Shown here: one piece after another, positions 20,125-32,289 of the stretch | Layout: each line of letters starts with the position of its first letter | How positions within the stretch are numbered: the first letter of the stretch is position 1 | DNA from: Isoetes taiwanensis | Taxonomy: Eukaryota; Streptophyta; Lycopodiopsida; Isoetales; Isoetaceae | Direction: 5' to 3' | DNA: 64,000 nucleotides | Assembly (NCBI GenBank): GCA_021234155.1 | Contig: JAJEKV010000039.1 | Span: 8,631,077-8,695,076, forward strand | The notes under the pieces: generated by a model | Databases searched by the model: none | Told to the model about the DNA's origin: nothing | Seen by the model: the letters and a program-made list of their open reading frames with translations, nothing else | Position numbers and translations under genes: made by a program

Positions 20125-23100
20125 GGAATGCCAAAATTACCCTAGGGACCAAGATACACGGTCAGTTTTGCAAAAAAACGACACACTTACGCCCTACATT
20201 GCAGTATTCAACAGCCACCTCCTAGGCCAATTGACTACGAGTGTGTTGGACATGAGATAGTTTGGCGCTTCTTCGTGAAGGGGTGGGCTTCTGGCCACAA
20301 AACTTGGTCCCCCTAGGGCAATGTCGACGTTCTGAGTCCATTGGCAGAGCCGAATCACAGTTCCGGAGAGGGCAAGTTGCCCGTCCGTTGCCAGGGCCTT
20401 CGGGAGAGGACTTTTGGGGCAAGCTGCTTCCGGGTGGTTTTAGGGTCCGTGCTCGGCGCCAACACCCCCTACGCCAAGACGCGGCCAAAGGTCCTAGTCG
20501 AATCGACAATGATAGAGCCTCCAAACGTAAACCCTATGAGTTGCCGTGTTCTAGCGGGGTTTTGCGTTTTGGGTGCCGAAGTTTTGGTCTTTTGCACTTG
20601 GGGCGTGGGCCGATCACATGCGATTGAGAACGCCGAAGCAAGGGAACTGACGGAATGGAGTTTGGACCCGTACTCCTCCCGTTGTGGCGGTTAGAAGTCA
20701 AGGCCCACTTTTGCAAAGTAGCAAGACATTCGTAAATTCGTAATTAATGCATAGTAGGGACTTAAATTCTGATTTTTGTCGACTAGCTTCCTAAGTCATC
20801 GCCAACAACATACAGGCCAACTTTCAAAAATTTTGTATAAGGTTTAGATCAAATAGTTTGCATTAGAACGGCCCCAGGCTGACTGTTGTTGGGCAGCCGA
20901 AGTGGCACACTTGCCCAAGTCAAACAAGGCCGAGGACCTTGCAAGGCCTCCTCATTAGAGGGGAGAGTCCGAACCCCGTGAGGCGAGCCCCAAAAGCTTC
21001 GAGGCAGCCTTTCTGGCGGCGGCCAGCCCGACGGGGCGACGCTAAAGACCACACTCCCGGATCTCGGTTCCGTGATCCGAATCGTTGATTCCTTTGTTCA
21101 AGGAACCTGGTCCGAGAAGGTCCAAAACATCCAACATCCGTCAGGAGAACATATTAAACCGCTGAAGCGCCCCGCGGGCGACGATTGTAGAAACCAAAGT
21201 GTTTTGTCGTTCGGACATTGCGGAGGTTCGAAATGGCGATTCGACTTCGCCACATCGTCAGGAATGCCAAAATTACCCTAGGGACCAAGTTACACGGTCA
21301 TTTTGCAAAAGAAAGAAACACTTACGCCCTACATTGCAAGATTCGCCACCACCTCCTAGGCCAATCGACTACGAGTGTGTTGGACATGAGATAGTTTGGC
21401 TTCCGAGAAGGGGTGGGCTTCGGCCACAAAACTTGGTCCCTAGGGCAATGTCGACGTTCGAGTCCATTGGCGAGGCAGATCACGGTGCCCGGGAGAGGGG
21501 AAGTTGCATGTCCGCCGCGGGGCCTTCGGAGAGGACTTTGGGGCAAGCTGCTTCGGGTGGTTTTAGGGTCCGTGGTGCGGCGTCAACACCCCCCCTACGC
21601 CAAGACACGGGCGCAAGGTCCTAGTCGAATCGACAAGGATAGGGCCTCCAAACGTAAACCCTATGAGTTGCCGTGTTCTAGCGAGGATTTGCGCGTTTTG
21701 GGTGCCGAAGTTTTGGTCTTTTGCACTTGGGGCGTGGCCGATCACATGCGATTGAGAACGCGAAGCAAGGGGAACTGGCGGAATGGAGTTTGGACTGTAC
21801 TCCTCCCGTTGTGGCGGTTAGAATTCAAGGGCCGCTTTGCAAAAGTAGCAAAACATTAAATAAATTCGTAATTAATGCATAGTAGGGACTTAAATTCTGA
21901 TTTTTTGTCAGCTAGCTTCCTAAGTCATCGCCAACATACAAGCCAACTTTCAAAAAATTTTGGATAAGGTTTAGATCAAATAGTTTGCATTAGAACGGTC
22001 CGGGCAGCTGTTGTTGGAAGCCGGCACACTTGCCCAAGTCAAACAAGGACGAGGACCTTGCAAGGCCTCCTCATTATAGGGGAGAGTCCGAACCCCGGAG
22101 GCGAGCCCCAAAAGCTTCCCCGAGGCAGCCTTTCTGGCGGGCTCGCCCGGGGGCGACGCTAAAGACCACACTCCGGATCTCGGTTCCGTATCCGACCGTT
22201 GAATCCTTTGTTCAAGGAACCTGGTCCAGAAGGTCCAAAAAATCCAACATCCGTCAGGAGAACATATCAAACCGCAAGCGCCCCGCGGGCGACGGTGTAG
22301 AAACCAAAGTGTTTTGTCGTTCGGACATTGCGGAGGCTCCGAAATGGCGATTCGACTTCGCCACATCGTCCGGAATGCCAAAATTACCCTAGGGAGAAAC
22401 AAAAGAAAGATCAGTTTTGCAAAAGAAAGAATTACTTACGCCCTCCATTGCAGTATTCAGCAGCCACCTCCTAGGCCAATTGACTACGAGTGTGTTGCAC
22501 ATGAGATAGTTTGGCGCTTCTTCGAGAAGGGGTGGGCTTCTGGCCACAAAACTTGGTCCCTAGGGCAATGTCGACGTTCTGAGTCCATTGGCAGAGACAG
22601 ATCACGGCCGGAGAGGGAAGTTGCCCGTCCGTCGCCGGGTGGGGGAGAGGACTTTTGGGGCAAGCTGCTTCCGTGTGGTTTTTAGGGTCCGTGCTCTGGC
22701 GTCAACACCCCCCCTCTACGTCAAGACACGGCGCAAGGTCCTAGTCGAATCTGACAAGGATAGCGCCTCCGAAACGTAAACCCTATGAGTTGCCAGGTTC
22801 TAGCAGGATTTGCGTTTTGGGTGCCGAGTTTTGGTCTTTTGCACTTGGGACGTGGCCGATCACATGCAGTTGAGAACGCGAAGCAAGGGAACTGACGGAA
22901 CGGAGTTTGGACCTGTACTCCTCCCGTTGTGGCAGTTAGAATTCAAGGGCCGCTTTTGCAGTAGCAAGACATTCGTAAATTCGTAATTAATGCATAGTAC
23001 GGACTTAAATGCTGATTTTTTGTCAGCTAGCTTCCTAAGTCATCGCCAACATACAGGCCAACTTTCAAAAATTTTGGATAAGGTTTAGATCAAATAGTTT

Positions 23101-23627
23101 GCATTAGAACGGTCCGGGCAGCCTGTTGTTGGGCAGCCGAGCTGGCACACTTGCCCAAGTCAAACAAGGCCAGGACCTTGCAAGGCCTCCTCATTAGAGG
23201 GGAGAGTCCGAACCCCAGGAGGCGAGCCCCAAAAAGCTTCCCGAGGCAGCCTTTCCTGGCAGCGCTCCACCGGGGGGCGTACGCTAAAGACCACACTCCC
23301 GGATCTCGGTTCCCGTATCCGACCATTGAATCCTTTGTTCAAGGAACCTGGTTCGAGAAGGTCCAAAAAAATCCAACATCCGTCCGGGAGAACATATCAA
23401 ACCGCGAAGCGTCCTGCGGGCGACAGTGTAGAAACCAAAGTGTTTTGTCGTTCGGACATTGCGGAGGCTCGGAAATGGCGATTCGACTTCGCCACATCGT
23501 CCGGAATGCCAAAATTACCCTAGGGAGAAACAAAAGAAAGATCAGTTTTGCAAAAGAAAGAAACACTTACGCCCTCCATTGCAGTATTCAGCAGCCACCT
23601 CCTAGGCCAATTGACTACGAGTGTGCA
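20125..23627. repeat. Tandem array of a 1.1-kb unit (three units plus a partial)
   Basis: The anchor GGAATGCCAAAATTACCCTA occurs at 20125, 21261, 22372 and 23503, so unit lengths are about 1136, 1111 and 1131 bp. Units share blocks such as 'CAGCCACCTCCTAGGCCAAT', 'CAATGTCGACGTT' and 'AAATTCGTAATTAATGCATA'. Small indels scramble all reading frames, so the many ORFs here are not genes. The fourth unit stops at 23627 (...CTACGAGTGTG), where a foreign segment begins. Diverged relatives of the unit lie at 53.4-56.1 kb. Confidence 0.9.
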
Positions 23628-26600
23628 AGGGGACTTCACCTTTAACAACACGTACAAACCACCTTCGTGACTGGTAGGGGTATTTTTTATTGGGTTAGGG
23701 GTCCGTTAACGGCCTGGTTGTTATACGAATTTTCCAGAAGGCCACCGTTTCTCTACGGTAGAGGTGGATTGGCGGGAGATGGCGCTCCCGTATGGATCCT
23801 TCTAGGGGTGTAGGGTGTAGAGGATACGAGGCAGCATTCTTTGTGTTTTTTTTTTTGTTGAATCCGGCAAAGCAGAGGCAGCAAATGTGTTTTTTTTTTT
23901 TGTTGAATCAAGCAGAGGTCGCTGGAAAGGAAGCATAGGGTTTGGGCAGCTCATTTTCGCAGCAAAGGAAGCTTCATTGTCGATTTGCAATCTTCTCCAG
24001 TTTTAAATCCAGTCGGGTGCAGCAATCCATGCAAATCATTTCTGTGAGAGGATTCCCGGCTCAGTGTAGGAAAATAGATAACGTCGGGGATCCTCCACCG
24101 CCAATGATTTTTGAGGCTTTGAAATGGCAGATGATCCGGCAACCCAATCCGCCCTAGGTTTTACTTGGGCATGGCTTAGGTTTTGCTATTCTAGCTCAAG
24201 CGATGCTCAGAGCTTTAGAGCTTGAGGATAGTAGTGGAACCAGCTAAGATATCGTGACTGCCTTAGGTTCCAAAGGGATCAAAAATTTCGGAGACATCCC
24301 AGGCATCTAAAGTTGCAAGTCTAGGGCTCAGTATCAGCTTCCATTTACGGCTCCACTCTTATCACTGGGCAGATTTATTGTAGTAGCAAGCAAGGAAGTG
24401 GTTTTGTGAGGATATTCAGCACTTTATGTATGAAAAGAGTTTCTGCTTCATTTGCAACAGCAAGAAAAGAAAGAAGCTTGCAGGTAAACTTCTTATTATG
24501 TTGTAGAAAGTTTTCTTTTGTTGCGCTTTAATCCAGTTCTTGCAATCCATAAATTGGCCATAATATTATTCAAGTTCATTTCGGGATCACAGATAGCTAG
24601 CTTGGCTAATGTTTCGAGATGAATTGAAGTTGGTGCAGTCTATGTTGAAGCTGGTGCTGGTGCTGTTGCTTATATTAGAGATACATGTTCCAGGAAAACA
24701 AGGCTAGAAATGCCTTTTCTTGCTTTCCAAGTTGGGACTGTGTAGATCATGGGAGTGCACCCCTGGGAGTGCAGCTAGATGGCACCACCTGAACATACAA
24801 AGCAAATTCTCACAAGCAAAGAAGCAACCACATGAAAATTCCAAATTCTTCTAGAAGCAGCAAATTAGATAGAGTCCCTAACATAACTATTTGCATATTT
24901 TCCTAACACAGGAAGACGATGGAGCAATTGGAAGCTTTAAACGTTTTTTTGAACAACACAAATTTGAGTAAGAATGAACTAGCCTTTTTTTCAAGATTAC
25001 ATGATTATGAGCTATTATTCATATGTTCCATGTTGCAGGAAGAAGAAGGCAGAGTTTCAGGATTGCTTTATGCTCTTGAGAATGTCACTATCCCTGTAAG
25101 TCATTAACAAACCTCTACTTTTGGACCAGATAAACACATATAAAAGAAGAAGAATGCAAGTGCAAACTTTTGTGTGATTAAATGACACACTTTTTGCATG
25201 TTGTGGCAGCCACTTGATGTGCAACCTCCGCTTGACGCAGTGGCTTTTGTCCCGTATGGTCGCAGCCTTGCACACTTTTGTCCCTTAGGACAAGGAGGGA
25301 CAAGGGAGGAGTACACGGAGGGATAATAATCAGATCAATAATGCACACAAACCTACTTATCCTTGAATGTATTTTTTATTTATGTGTTGTTGATGAAGAC
25401 CATGGAGTTTGATAGTTATTTTTTCATTGGCGGGGAGGATTGATTCACATTATGAAAACGCGCAAGGCATAAAGGCAAAGGGGCCAGGCAAGAGCTTAGA
25501 AGATACCGACCGCTTTGAGCTGCTCTTTCATATGGTTGTCATTAATAATCACGGACAAGCAACATTGCATATGTTACAAACCGAAAATGACATGTGATGC
25601 GTAGATATGCGCGAGAGATTATGAAGTCGCTAGATATTGTATCTTTTACATGTCCGAAGAGACTACATGCCCTGAAGGTCATAAATGTCTTGCCCTTCGC
25701 TTAATGGTGGTTTTGGCCGCAGATAATAAGTAGCTTGCTCTCTAATCGATGATGGAGGGATTGGGACGTACATACACAACCGGCCGCCTTGTGAGTGCAC
25801 CACAAATAACCCAAGGTGTTTCGATACTTCCAATATCAAGAAATAGTGTGATAATCAAGTTATTTGCTTTTTTATCAAATCTTAGGTAAAGGTGCTTCTA
25901 AAGGTATGTGGAAAGACTATGAAGAAGAAAATGGAGATCCTAGTAATGTATGTAGTTGGAGTAGTCTCCTTATTGCTTGATTGTATTTCAATTGTCTTAC
26001 GCACTGTAAGACTTCCACCAATGACAATGATCGTAGTTTCAGTTGTAGATATCTTGTGCTTTTATGACATCCAGAATAATATTGGTTTTCAGTACAATAT
26101 TTTGTTTATAGTCTATTTCTTTTATTGCAGGAGCTAGTGGTGTCAAACTTCGTGAAGATTTTCAAAATGCACATGGATATCATTTGCTGGCGCAATTGGC
26201 ATTAAAGTTCTCATCATCTGAGTTGTGGAAAAGTGGAGGGAATGATAATCAGAGTGCTCGCGATAAATTGGCACTACAAACTTAAGATTTAGCTTCCGCT
26301 ATTGATACTGGCATAAGGAAACACTTATCTCCTGCACTTCTAAGCTTGTCATTCCACTAAGGGAGCTATGTCTATGACTCGCGTTGGCATTGTGAAATAT
26401 TTATTGCAACAATTGTACATTGTCAATGTGAATGACAAGTCACCTCTTATAAGTTAGCATTGTCAATGAATTTATATCATATAGACCATTGACCAACATT
26501 ATAATCTTTTGACCAACATTTCAACATTATAAAACATTGACCAACATTTCAACTTTGTAAACTTTGTAGGGCAATTGATAATTCAACTTCCTAATCAACT

Positions 26601-26985
26601 TAGATTCCCCTTTTAACCTTGCATTATGATGTTAATCCCCCTTTTAATCTTGCATTTAATATGGGCTTCTATTTGAATAATCAAACTCCAAACCCCTACA
26701 ACAAACTAGCTTAGCTAGCTCTTGTAATGACTAAAAAAATATTCAAAAAATGATGTGTTACCATATGTGCTACAAGGGCTAGGACTTTTCTTATGGTGTC
26801 CAGTATATGTATGGGAAAGGGTATATGGATTGCTAGTTGGGACTGGAGTACATGTACGGATAAGGGCCCAAAATTAAAATTCATATATGCGTATGGTTGG
26901 GGGGTTTAAAAAGTCCATTATCTGAGGGGTTTTAGTCGACCCCTTGCGCACATGCCATATGCTCTATATAAAGGGTGAAGCCAAG
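23628..26985. mobile_element. 3.36-kb insertion inside the tandem array
   Basis: Array sequence breaks after ...CTACGAGTGTG and resumes near 26986 with AGTGTGTTGCACATGAG. This is the same point of the unit, with AGTGTG shared by both junctions. The inserted ends are weakly inverted: left 'CTTCACCTTTA' (about 23635), right complement 'CTTCACCCTTTA' (about 26960). It carries exon-like pieces at 23940-26290. The transposon class was not determined; the six-base duplication and weak inverted ends do not settle it. Confidence 0.6.
24919..26286 (+). pseudogene. Captured multi-exon gene fragment, unidentified
   Basis: Exon-like pieces in plus orientation: MEQLEALNVFLNNTNLSKNE...ALENVTIP (24919 to donor GTAAGT at about 25097), a piece with LEDTDRFELLFHMVVINNHG and QATLHMLQTEN (25409-25597), and GVKLREDFQNAHGYHLLAQL ending at a TAA near 26285, preceded by acceptor TATTGCAG (about 26130). 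The spacers have intron-like composition. The phrases weakly recall the helical N-terminal region of plant BEACH-domain proteins, but I would not assign them. They look like host exons carried by the insertion. A further ORF at 23942-24157 is of unknown relation. Confidence 0.4.
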
Positions 26986-28557
26986 GCGAAGTGTGTTGCA
27001 CATGAGATAGTTTGATAGTTCTTCGAGAAGGGGTGGGCTTACGGCCAAAACTTGGTCCCTAGGGCAATGTCGACGTTAAGTCCATTGGCGAGCCGAATCC
27101 ACGATTCCGGAGAGGAAGTTGCCCGTCCGTCGCCAGGGCCCGGGGAGAGGACTTTTGGGGCAAAAGGCGCCAGGGTGGTTTTAGGGTCCGTGCTCTGGCG
27201 TCAACACCCCCCCTCTACGTCAAGACACGGCGCAAGGTCCTAGTCGAATCTGACAAGGATAGAGCCTCCGAAACGTAAACCCTATGAGTTGCCAGGTTCT
27301 AGCAGGGTTTGCGTTTTGTTGGACTGTACTCCTCCAGTTTGTGGCGGTTAGAAGTCAGGGTAAGCTTTTGCAGTAGCAAGACATTCGTAAATTCGTAATT
27401 AATGCATAGTACGGACTTAAATTCTGATTTTTTGTCAGCTAGCTTCCTAAGTCATCGCCAACATACAGGCCAACTTTCAAAAATTTTGGATAAGGTTTAG
27501 ATCAAATAGTTTGCATTAGAGCGGTCAGGGGCAGCCCTGTTGTTAGTAGAGCCCGGCACACTTGCCCAAGTCAAACAAGGCGGGACCTTGCAAGGCCTCC
27601 TCATTAGAGGGGAGAGTCGAACCCGGGGGCCGAGCCCCAAAAGCTTCCCGAGGCAGCCTTTCTGGCGGGACTGGCACTGGGCGCGACGCTAAAGACCACA
27701 CTCCGGATCTCGGTTCCGTATCCGTTGTTGAATCCTTTGTTCAAGGAACCTGGTCAGAAGGTCCAAAAAATCCAATATCCGTCCAGGAGAACATATCAAA
27801 ACCGCGAAGCGTCTGGCAGAAACCAAAGTGTTTTGTCGTTCGGACATTGCGGAGGCTCCGAAATGGCGATTCGACTTCGCCACATCGTCCGGAATGCCAA
27901 AATTACCCTAGGGACCAAGTTACACGGTCATTTTTGCAAAAGAAAGAAACACTTACGCCCTACATTGCAGTATTCAGCAGCCACCTCCTAAACCAATTGA
28001 CTACGAGTGTATTGCACATGAGATAGTTTGGCGCTTCTTCGAGAAGGGGTGGGCTTCTGGCCACAAAACTTGGTGCATAGAGCAATGTCGACGTTCTGAG
28101 TCCATTGGCAGAGACAGATCACGGTTCCGGAGAGGGGAAGTTGCCCGTCCGTCGCCAGGGCCTTCGGGAGAGGACTTTTGGGGTAAGCTGCTTCCGGGTG
28201 GTTTTTAGGGTCCATGCTCTGGCATCAACACCCCCCCTCTACATCAAGACACGGCGCAAGGTCCTAGTCCGAAACGTAAACCCTATGAGTTGCCAGGTTC
28301 TAGCAGGGTTTGCGTTTTGGGTGCCGAGTTTTGGTCTTTTGCACTTGGGACGTGGCCGATCACATGCAGTTGAGAACGCGAAGCAAGGGGAACTGACGGA
28401 ATGGAGTTTGGACCTGTACTCCTCCCGTTGTGGCAGTTAGAAGTCAAGGCCCGCTTTTGAAGTAGCAAGACATTCGTAAATTCGTCATTAATGCATAGTA
28501 CGGACTTAAATTCTGATTTTTTGTCAGTTAGCTTCCTACGTCATCGCCAACATACAG
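26986..28557. repeat. Second block of the 1.1-kb array
   Basis: It starts at the exact unit position where the first block stops and contains the anchor at 27891. It runs about 1.4 units, to '...CATCGCCAACATACAGGC' at 28557. One internal deletion near 27318 joins 'GCGTTTTG' to 'TTGGACTGTACTCC'. As in the first block, ORFs are broken by indels and are not genes. Confidence 0.85.
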
Positions 28558-30275
28558 GCATGTTGAGATAAACTATATCTTCGCATGTTGGTAGGGTATT
28601 AGTTCTCATAGCAGGGGACAAATAGCAGGGGTCGTCGTAACAAACGAACACGTAGCTACATATACTATTGGTGGAAACCTAACCTTTTTAAATCTAACAA
28701 AATAAAATTTTAAGATAAACTACATCTTTGCATGTTGGTAAGGTATTAGTTATCATAGCAGGTAAGATATTACTAGTTATCATCATCGTATTATATACCT
28801 CATAGCTCAACGGATGTACCACAAAACATTGAACATTCTCATGGTGGTATATTTCATAACTTTAACGGGTGTAACAAGTCAAATAAACCCATGTATCAAG
28901 TGTACATGCATTCTATACTATTCTTAATTTTTTTTTTTTTTTTTTTTTTTTGTCGTAAAAAAAAAAAAAAGACGTCGTTACAAACGTCGTTCAACAACGT
29001 TTTGTGTCGTCGTTTAACGACGTCCGGCGACGAATGATTTAAATCGAAAAGCGGCGGTAATCCCGCGCTTATTTTCGAGCAAGCAAAAGCTTATGGAGGA
29101 GCCGCGTTTTTGAGGCGATTTTTTTTGTGGATCTACTTTGGGGTCTATTCTAAGTGTAAGACAAGCTTCATAAGGTATGTGCACGGATCAACCAACTCGC
29201 TTTTTGAATCTAAACTTGTTTTTGGGTAGATTTAGGGCTTTTTGTATTTGTTGTTTGTTCTTCCTTCAACCTTCATTCTTCTTCTTCCATTCTTGCATCC
29301 TTCTTCCATACATATTCTTCCATTCCCTTTGTCATCTTCTTCTTCGATTCTTCCTCCTCTTATACTACTTCTTCCTCCTCTTATTCAAATTCTTACTCTT
29401 AATCCTCCTCTTTGGCTTCATCTTCTTCAGTATTCTTCCTCCCCATTTTTGGGTTCCTCCTCTTCTTCTTAGCCTTTTTTCTTGAATTCTTCCATTCTTC
29501 TTCTAATTTTTTTCCCATCTAAGAAGACGTCGTTAAAAGACGAGACCCTTCTTCTTTCCAAAATTTTTCCTTATTAGTTTTTTTATACTATTTCTTTCTA
29601 ATCATTGAATTTTTTGTTTTGCATGTACACTCCTATCAAAATGTGTTGTTCTTGCAAAACAACTTGGCACCTCTTCCAGGTAAGGATTTAATTTTTTCAA
29701 TACGCTAATAAAATACTAATGCTTTATTTAGGTTAAATTGTTATCCAAGAAGGGGACGTCATTGAAACCACCCCTCCCCCATTGATTTTCCATATTTTTT
29801 TTTCCTTTAAGTTGTTTATTTATACTAATATTTTACTAATCATTGAATTTATTGTTTTGCATGTACACTCCTAGCAAATACGTTGTTTGTGCAAAACAAC
29901 TTTGCCACCTTGTACCAGGTAAGCATTTAATTTTCAATATGCTTAATGTATTGATTAATGTATTTAGCTTAATTTATTGATTAATGTATTTAGCTAAAAA
30001 AATTGGGGCTTCATTTATTCATTTATTTTTGTATTTTTTTAATATATTTAAGCGACATCATTTAATGACGTTAAAATCTTATATTTCTTTATTGGTTAAA
30101 TTCATTTTATAGGCTTTAATATTAAATGTATTAACTTCATTCATAATAAATGTATTATTATTATTTTTTTCAAAAAAAAAAATTAAAAAAAAAAAATTTT
30201 TTAATACACGTACGAGCGTTGTACGACGTGGTTAAAACAGTCCTGAAGCTGCTACACATTTGAAGTGTACGAACA
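28558..30275. other. AT-rich and pyrimidine-rich interior of the CACTA element
   Basis: A poly(T)/poly(A) foldback at about 28928-28972 is followed by a short cluster of ACGTCGTT motifs (28973-29030). 29240-29510 is a CTT/TCC-rich stretch; the ORFs there are low-complexity artefacts. A block of about 85 bp ('TGTTTTGCATGTACACTCCTA ... CCAGGTAAG') is duplicated at about 29616 and 29848. No gene was recognised. Confidence 0.55.
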
Positions 30276-30690
30276 TATCCAAGCGTTGTACGACGTCGTT
30301 AAACGATGGCGTAATGCGGCTATCGTCGCCAAGAACGGGCCGGGTAACGCCGGCCTGCGCCGCCCGGCCGTGGCACGCTTTAATGCGTATGCGTGGCGTC
30401 GTTAAGCGATGTCAAACACGTGGAACGCCACGTCGGCAACCGCTTCTGCCGACGCCCGCCGCCCCCGGCGGCGTGGCGGCCACCCGTAATGCTGCGGCGT
30501 CGTTGAGCGGCGTTACGTCGTCGCTTTTAAAGGCGGCGCCGTTGCGGCAGCGTATAGCGCAGCGTCCGCGTCGTGAAAACGGCGTGCGGGGCGTCGTTAT
30601 AGGCGTCGTTTATCGACTTTTTGGCGTCGTTCATCGACGTTCAAACGACGTCTGGACGTCGTAATAGACGTCGTAACAGGGCTTTAATTT
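30276..30690. repeat. Right subterminal repeats of the CACTA element
   Basis: GC-rich sequence with many GACGTCGTT/AACGACG motifs (about 30288, 30385, 30505, 30590, 30625, 30655, 30672). It mirrors the left end. The ORF at 30260-30664 runs through these repeats and is not considered a gene. Confidence 0.8.
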
Positions 30691-30700
30691 TGTAGTGGTT

Positions 30701-30925
30701 ATAGCTGGTAACTACTACTTTGAATTGATTCCTGGTTGCCATCAAAAGTACAGGCGTATTCAAGGAAAGAAAGTTCTTATCCATCCCGAGTCAGTAATTA
30801 GGGTGAGATTTCCATTGGAGCCAGTCAAACATAAGATTAAAGGTACATCTTATGCATATGAACTGACTAACTATTGGCATGAAACGTTGCTGGGAAATTT
30901 GCCAGAGATTGTAGAATCTTTGTAA
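30701..30925 (+). pseudogene. DDE-like transposase gene, 3' part
   Basis: It directly follows the right GTT target duplication. Its frame (IAGNYYFELIPGCHQKYRRI, then a basic stretch and 'YELTNYWHETLLGNL') continues the frame that ends with GNEV at 19512 once the element and one GTT copy are removed. Stop TAA is at 30923-30925. It is the C-terminal end of the host reading frame hit by the CACTA element. Confidence 0.75.
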
Positions 30926-31503
30926 TACGTTAACCTGTTGTTGAAGTAACTTCTATGCACTAAGGCATGGACTTGCAAACTGAATGTAATCAGAATGTGA
31001 TGTTCATGTAATCAGAAAATATTTTTATGTCCAAGCATACTGTCCAAAAGTCATGGTCCTTATAATGGATCCATGAACCAGATTAAAACACAAACATTAA
31101 TACATTGTTTATATAGTTCCAAGACTGTTATACTTAGTGCAAATTTTGTAAAAACACATGTAGCGAGAAGGTATTGGGATTCAAGACTCAAGATTCATCC
31201 AGAAGGTCCTGCAGTGTGAGATCAGCAATGGTCCTGTTCCCGAAAATTGTGAGAAGAGTGTCCAGGACAGCTGTTTGGAAGTTGGTGAAATCTAACAGAA
31301 GCAAGACATGTGCTTCTTCATACTGCATTGCCATTTATGATAGAGATTGGTAAAGTATGGTTTGAGGCTATTGAATCTCCAAACTTCAGCCCTTTCAAAG
31401 ACTTTGTTGATTGCTTTTGCATGACAATTTCATTTAAGTTGAATTAGAATACTTTCTAGTTCGCTTGAGATAATTGGGATTCCTCATCCTCCTTGTCCAT
31501 TTG
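30926..31503. other. Spacer between convergent genes
   Basis: AT-rich 3' flanking DNA between the transposase-like gene and the minus-strand ORFs. It contains AATGTAATCAGAATGTGATG-type blocks that recur near 32808. No gene was recognised. Confidence 0.4.
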
Positions 31504-31767
31504 CTACTCCAATAGCTCGATCCATGCTTCCAACATTGTTAAGTCTTCTCGTGCATCGTGTAGAACATCATAAACAATTGTTAAATTAGGAACAAAAGCA
31601 TGTTTAAGAATAGGAGTACCTCGAACTTCGTATTTGCCTCTCCGTTTGATTTTGTTCAATTGGTTTCCCTGTTCGGCATTGATCTCCTCAAGAATCGGGT
31701 GCGCCAGGTGAGTTTGCATTTGAATTGGGGATATGGATTGTGATCTAGTCGTTCGATCTCCTCCCGC
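31504..31767 (-). CDS. Small hypothetical protein, minus strand
   Basis: An 87-codon frame starts MAGGDRTTRSQSISPIQ (an upstream ATG at 31779 adds four residues) and ends EDLTMLEAWIELLE. It is hydrophilic with no membrane segment and no recognised domain. It has protein-like composition and could be a short gene or the last exon of the minus-strand gene at 32290-34891. Confidence 0.35.
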   Translation of the reverse strand, partial: AGGDRTTRSQSISPIQMQTHLAHPILEEINAEQGNQLNKIKRRGKYEVRGTPILKHAFVPNLTIVYDVLHDAREDLTMLEAWIELLE

Positions 31768-32289
31768 CATCAGAATCAACCAGTCACCACAGGTAAAAAA
31801 GGAATTTTTATCCCTGTCTATTACCTTCTCCCCTGTTTCTGATATGGCCGTACCATGCCAATGATTTGTTCCTTAACCTGATTGGACATTCTGCCAAAAT
31901 ACATCAACATCCTTTTCTCAAAATCTTTCCCACTGTCCTCTTTTTCTGACCCAATTGGCCAATGATTGTTGCTGGCATATATCCCACAAGCTTAGCTCAA
32001 ATGAAAGGGCTATACTCAATGAGGAATATTCCTTTCAATGTAATAAGGAATATTCATTTCAGCCGGCGGACAGTTCTTGAATGGCGTGAATGGCGTGAAT
32101 TCCATACGTTTATCCTTGTCATCATTTCTGTTGTCAGATCCAAGATGTTAGTGTCATATTAACAATTGATCCATGACAATAAAGCATAAATTGATACCTT
32201 CCAATCTCTGTTTCCAGTGGTTTAGACCTGCAAAACGAGTAAAATCTAATAAGCTACTGAAGTATAACTAAGTAAATGTAAGCTAGCAA

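Larger units (their letters stand above)
19513..30697. mobile_element. Non-autonomous CACTA (En/Spm-type) transposon, 11,185 bp
   Basis: The left end is CACTACAAGGG (19513). The right end is TTTTGTAGTG (to 30697), whose complement starts CACTACAAAAT, so the perfect terminal inverted repeat is 8 bp. The 3-bp target duplication GTT flanks it (19510-19512 and 30698-30700). Both subterminal regions are packed with ACGTCGTT-type repeats in both orientations, as expected for CACTA elements. No TNPA/TNPD-like transposase was found inside, so it would need to move in trans. Contents in order: left subterminal repeats, a 1.1-kb tandem array, a 3.36-kb insertion with gene-like exons, the rest of the array, AT-rich and pyrimidine-rich filler, and right subterminal repeats. 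Confidence 0.9.

Noticed and set aside
20262-23645. Many overlapping ORFs of 60-160 codons on both strands
   Set aside because: They lie in the 1.1-kb tandem array; indels between units break every frame and no domain is present.
29177-29485. ORF rich in Phe/Leu/Ser
   Set aside because: It is a translation of a CTT/TCC-rich low-complexity stretch.
30260-30664. Arg/Ala-rich ORF
   Set aside because: It runs through the right subterminal repeats of the CACTA element.
19513-30697. Autonomous CACTA element
   Set aside because: No TNPA- or TNPD-like coding region was found between the ends.
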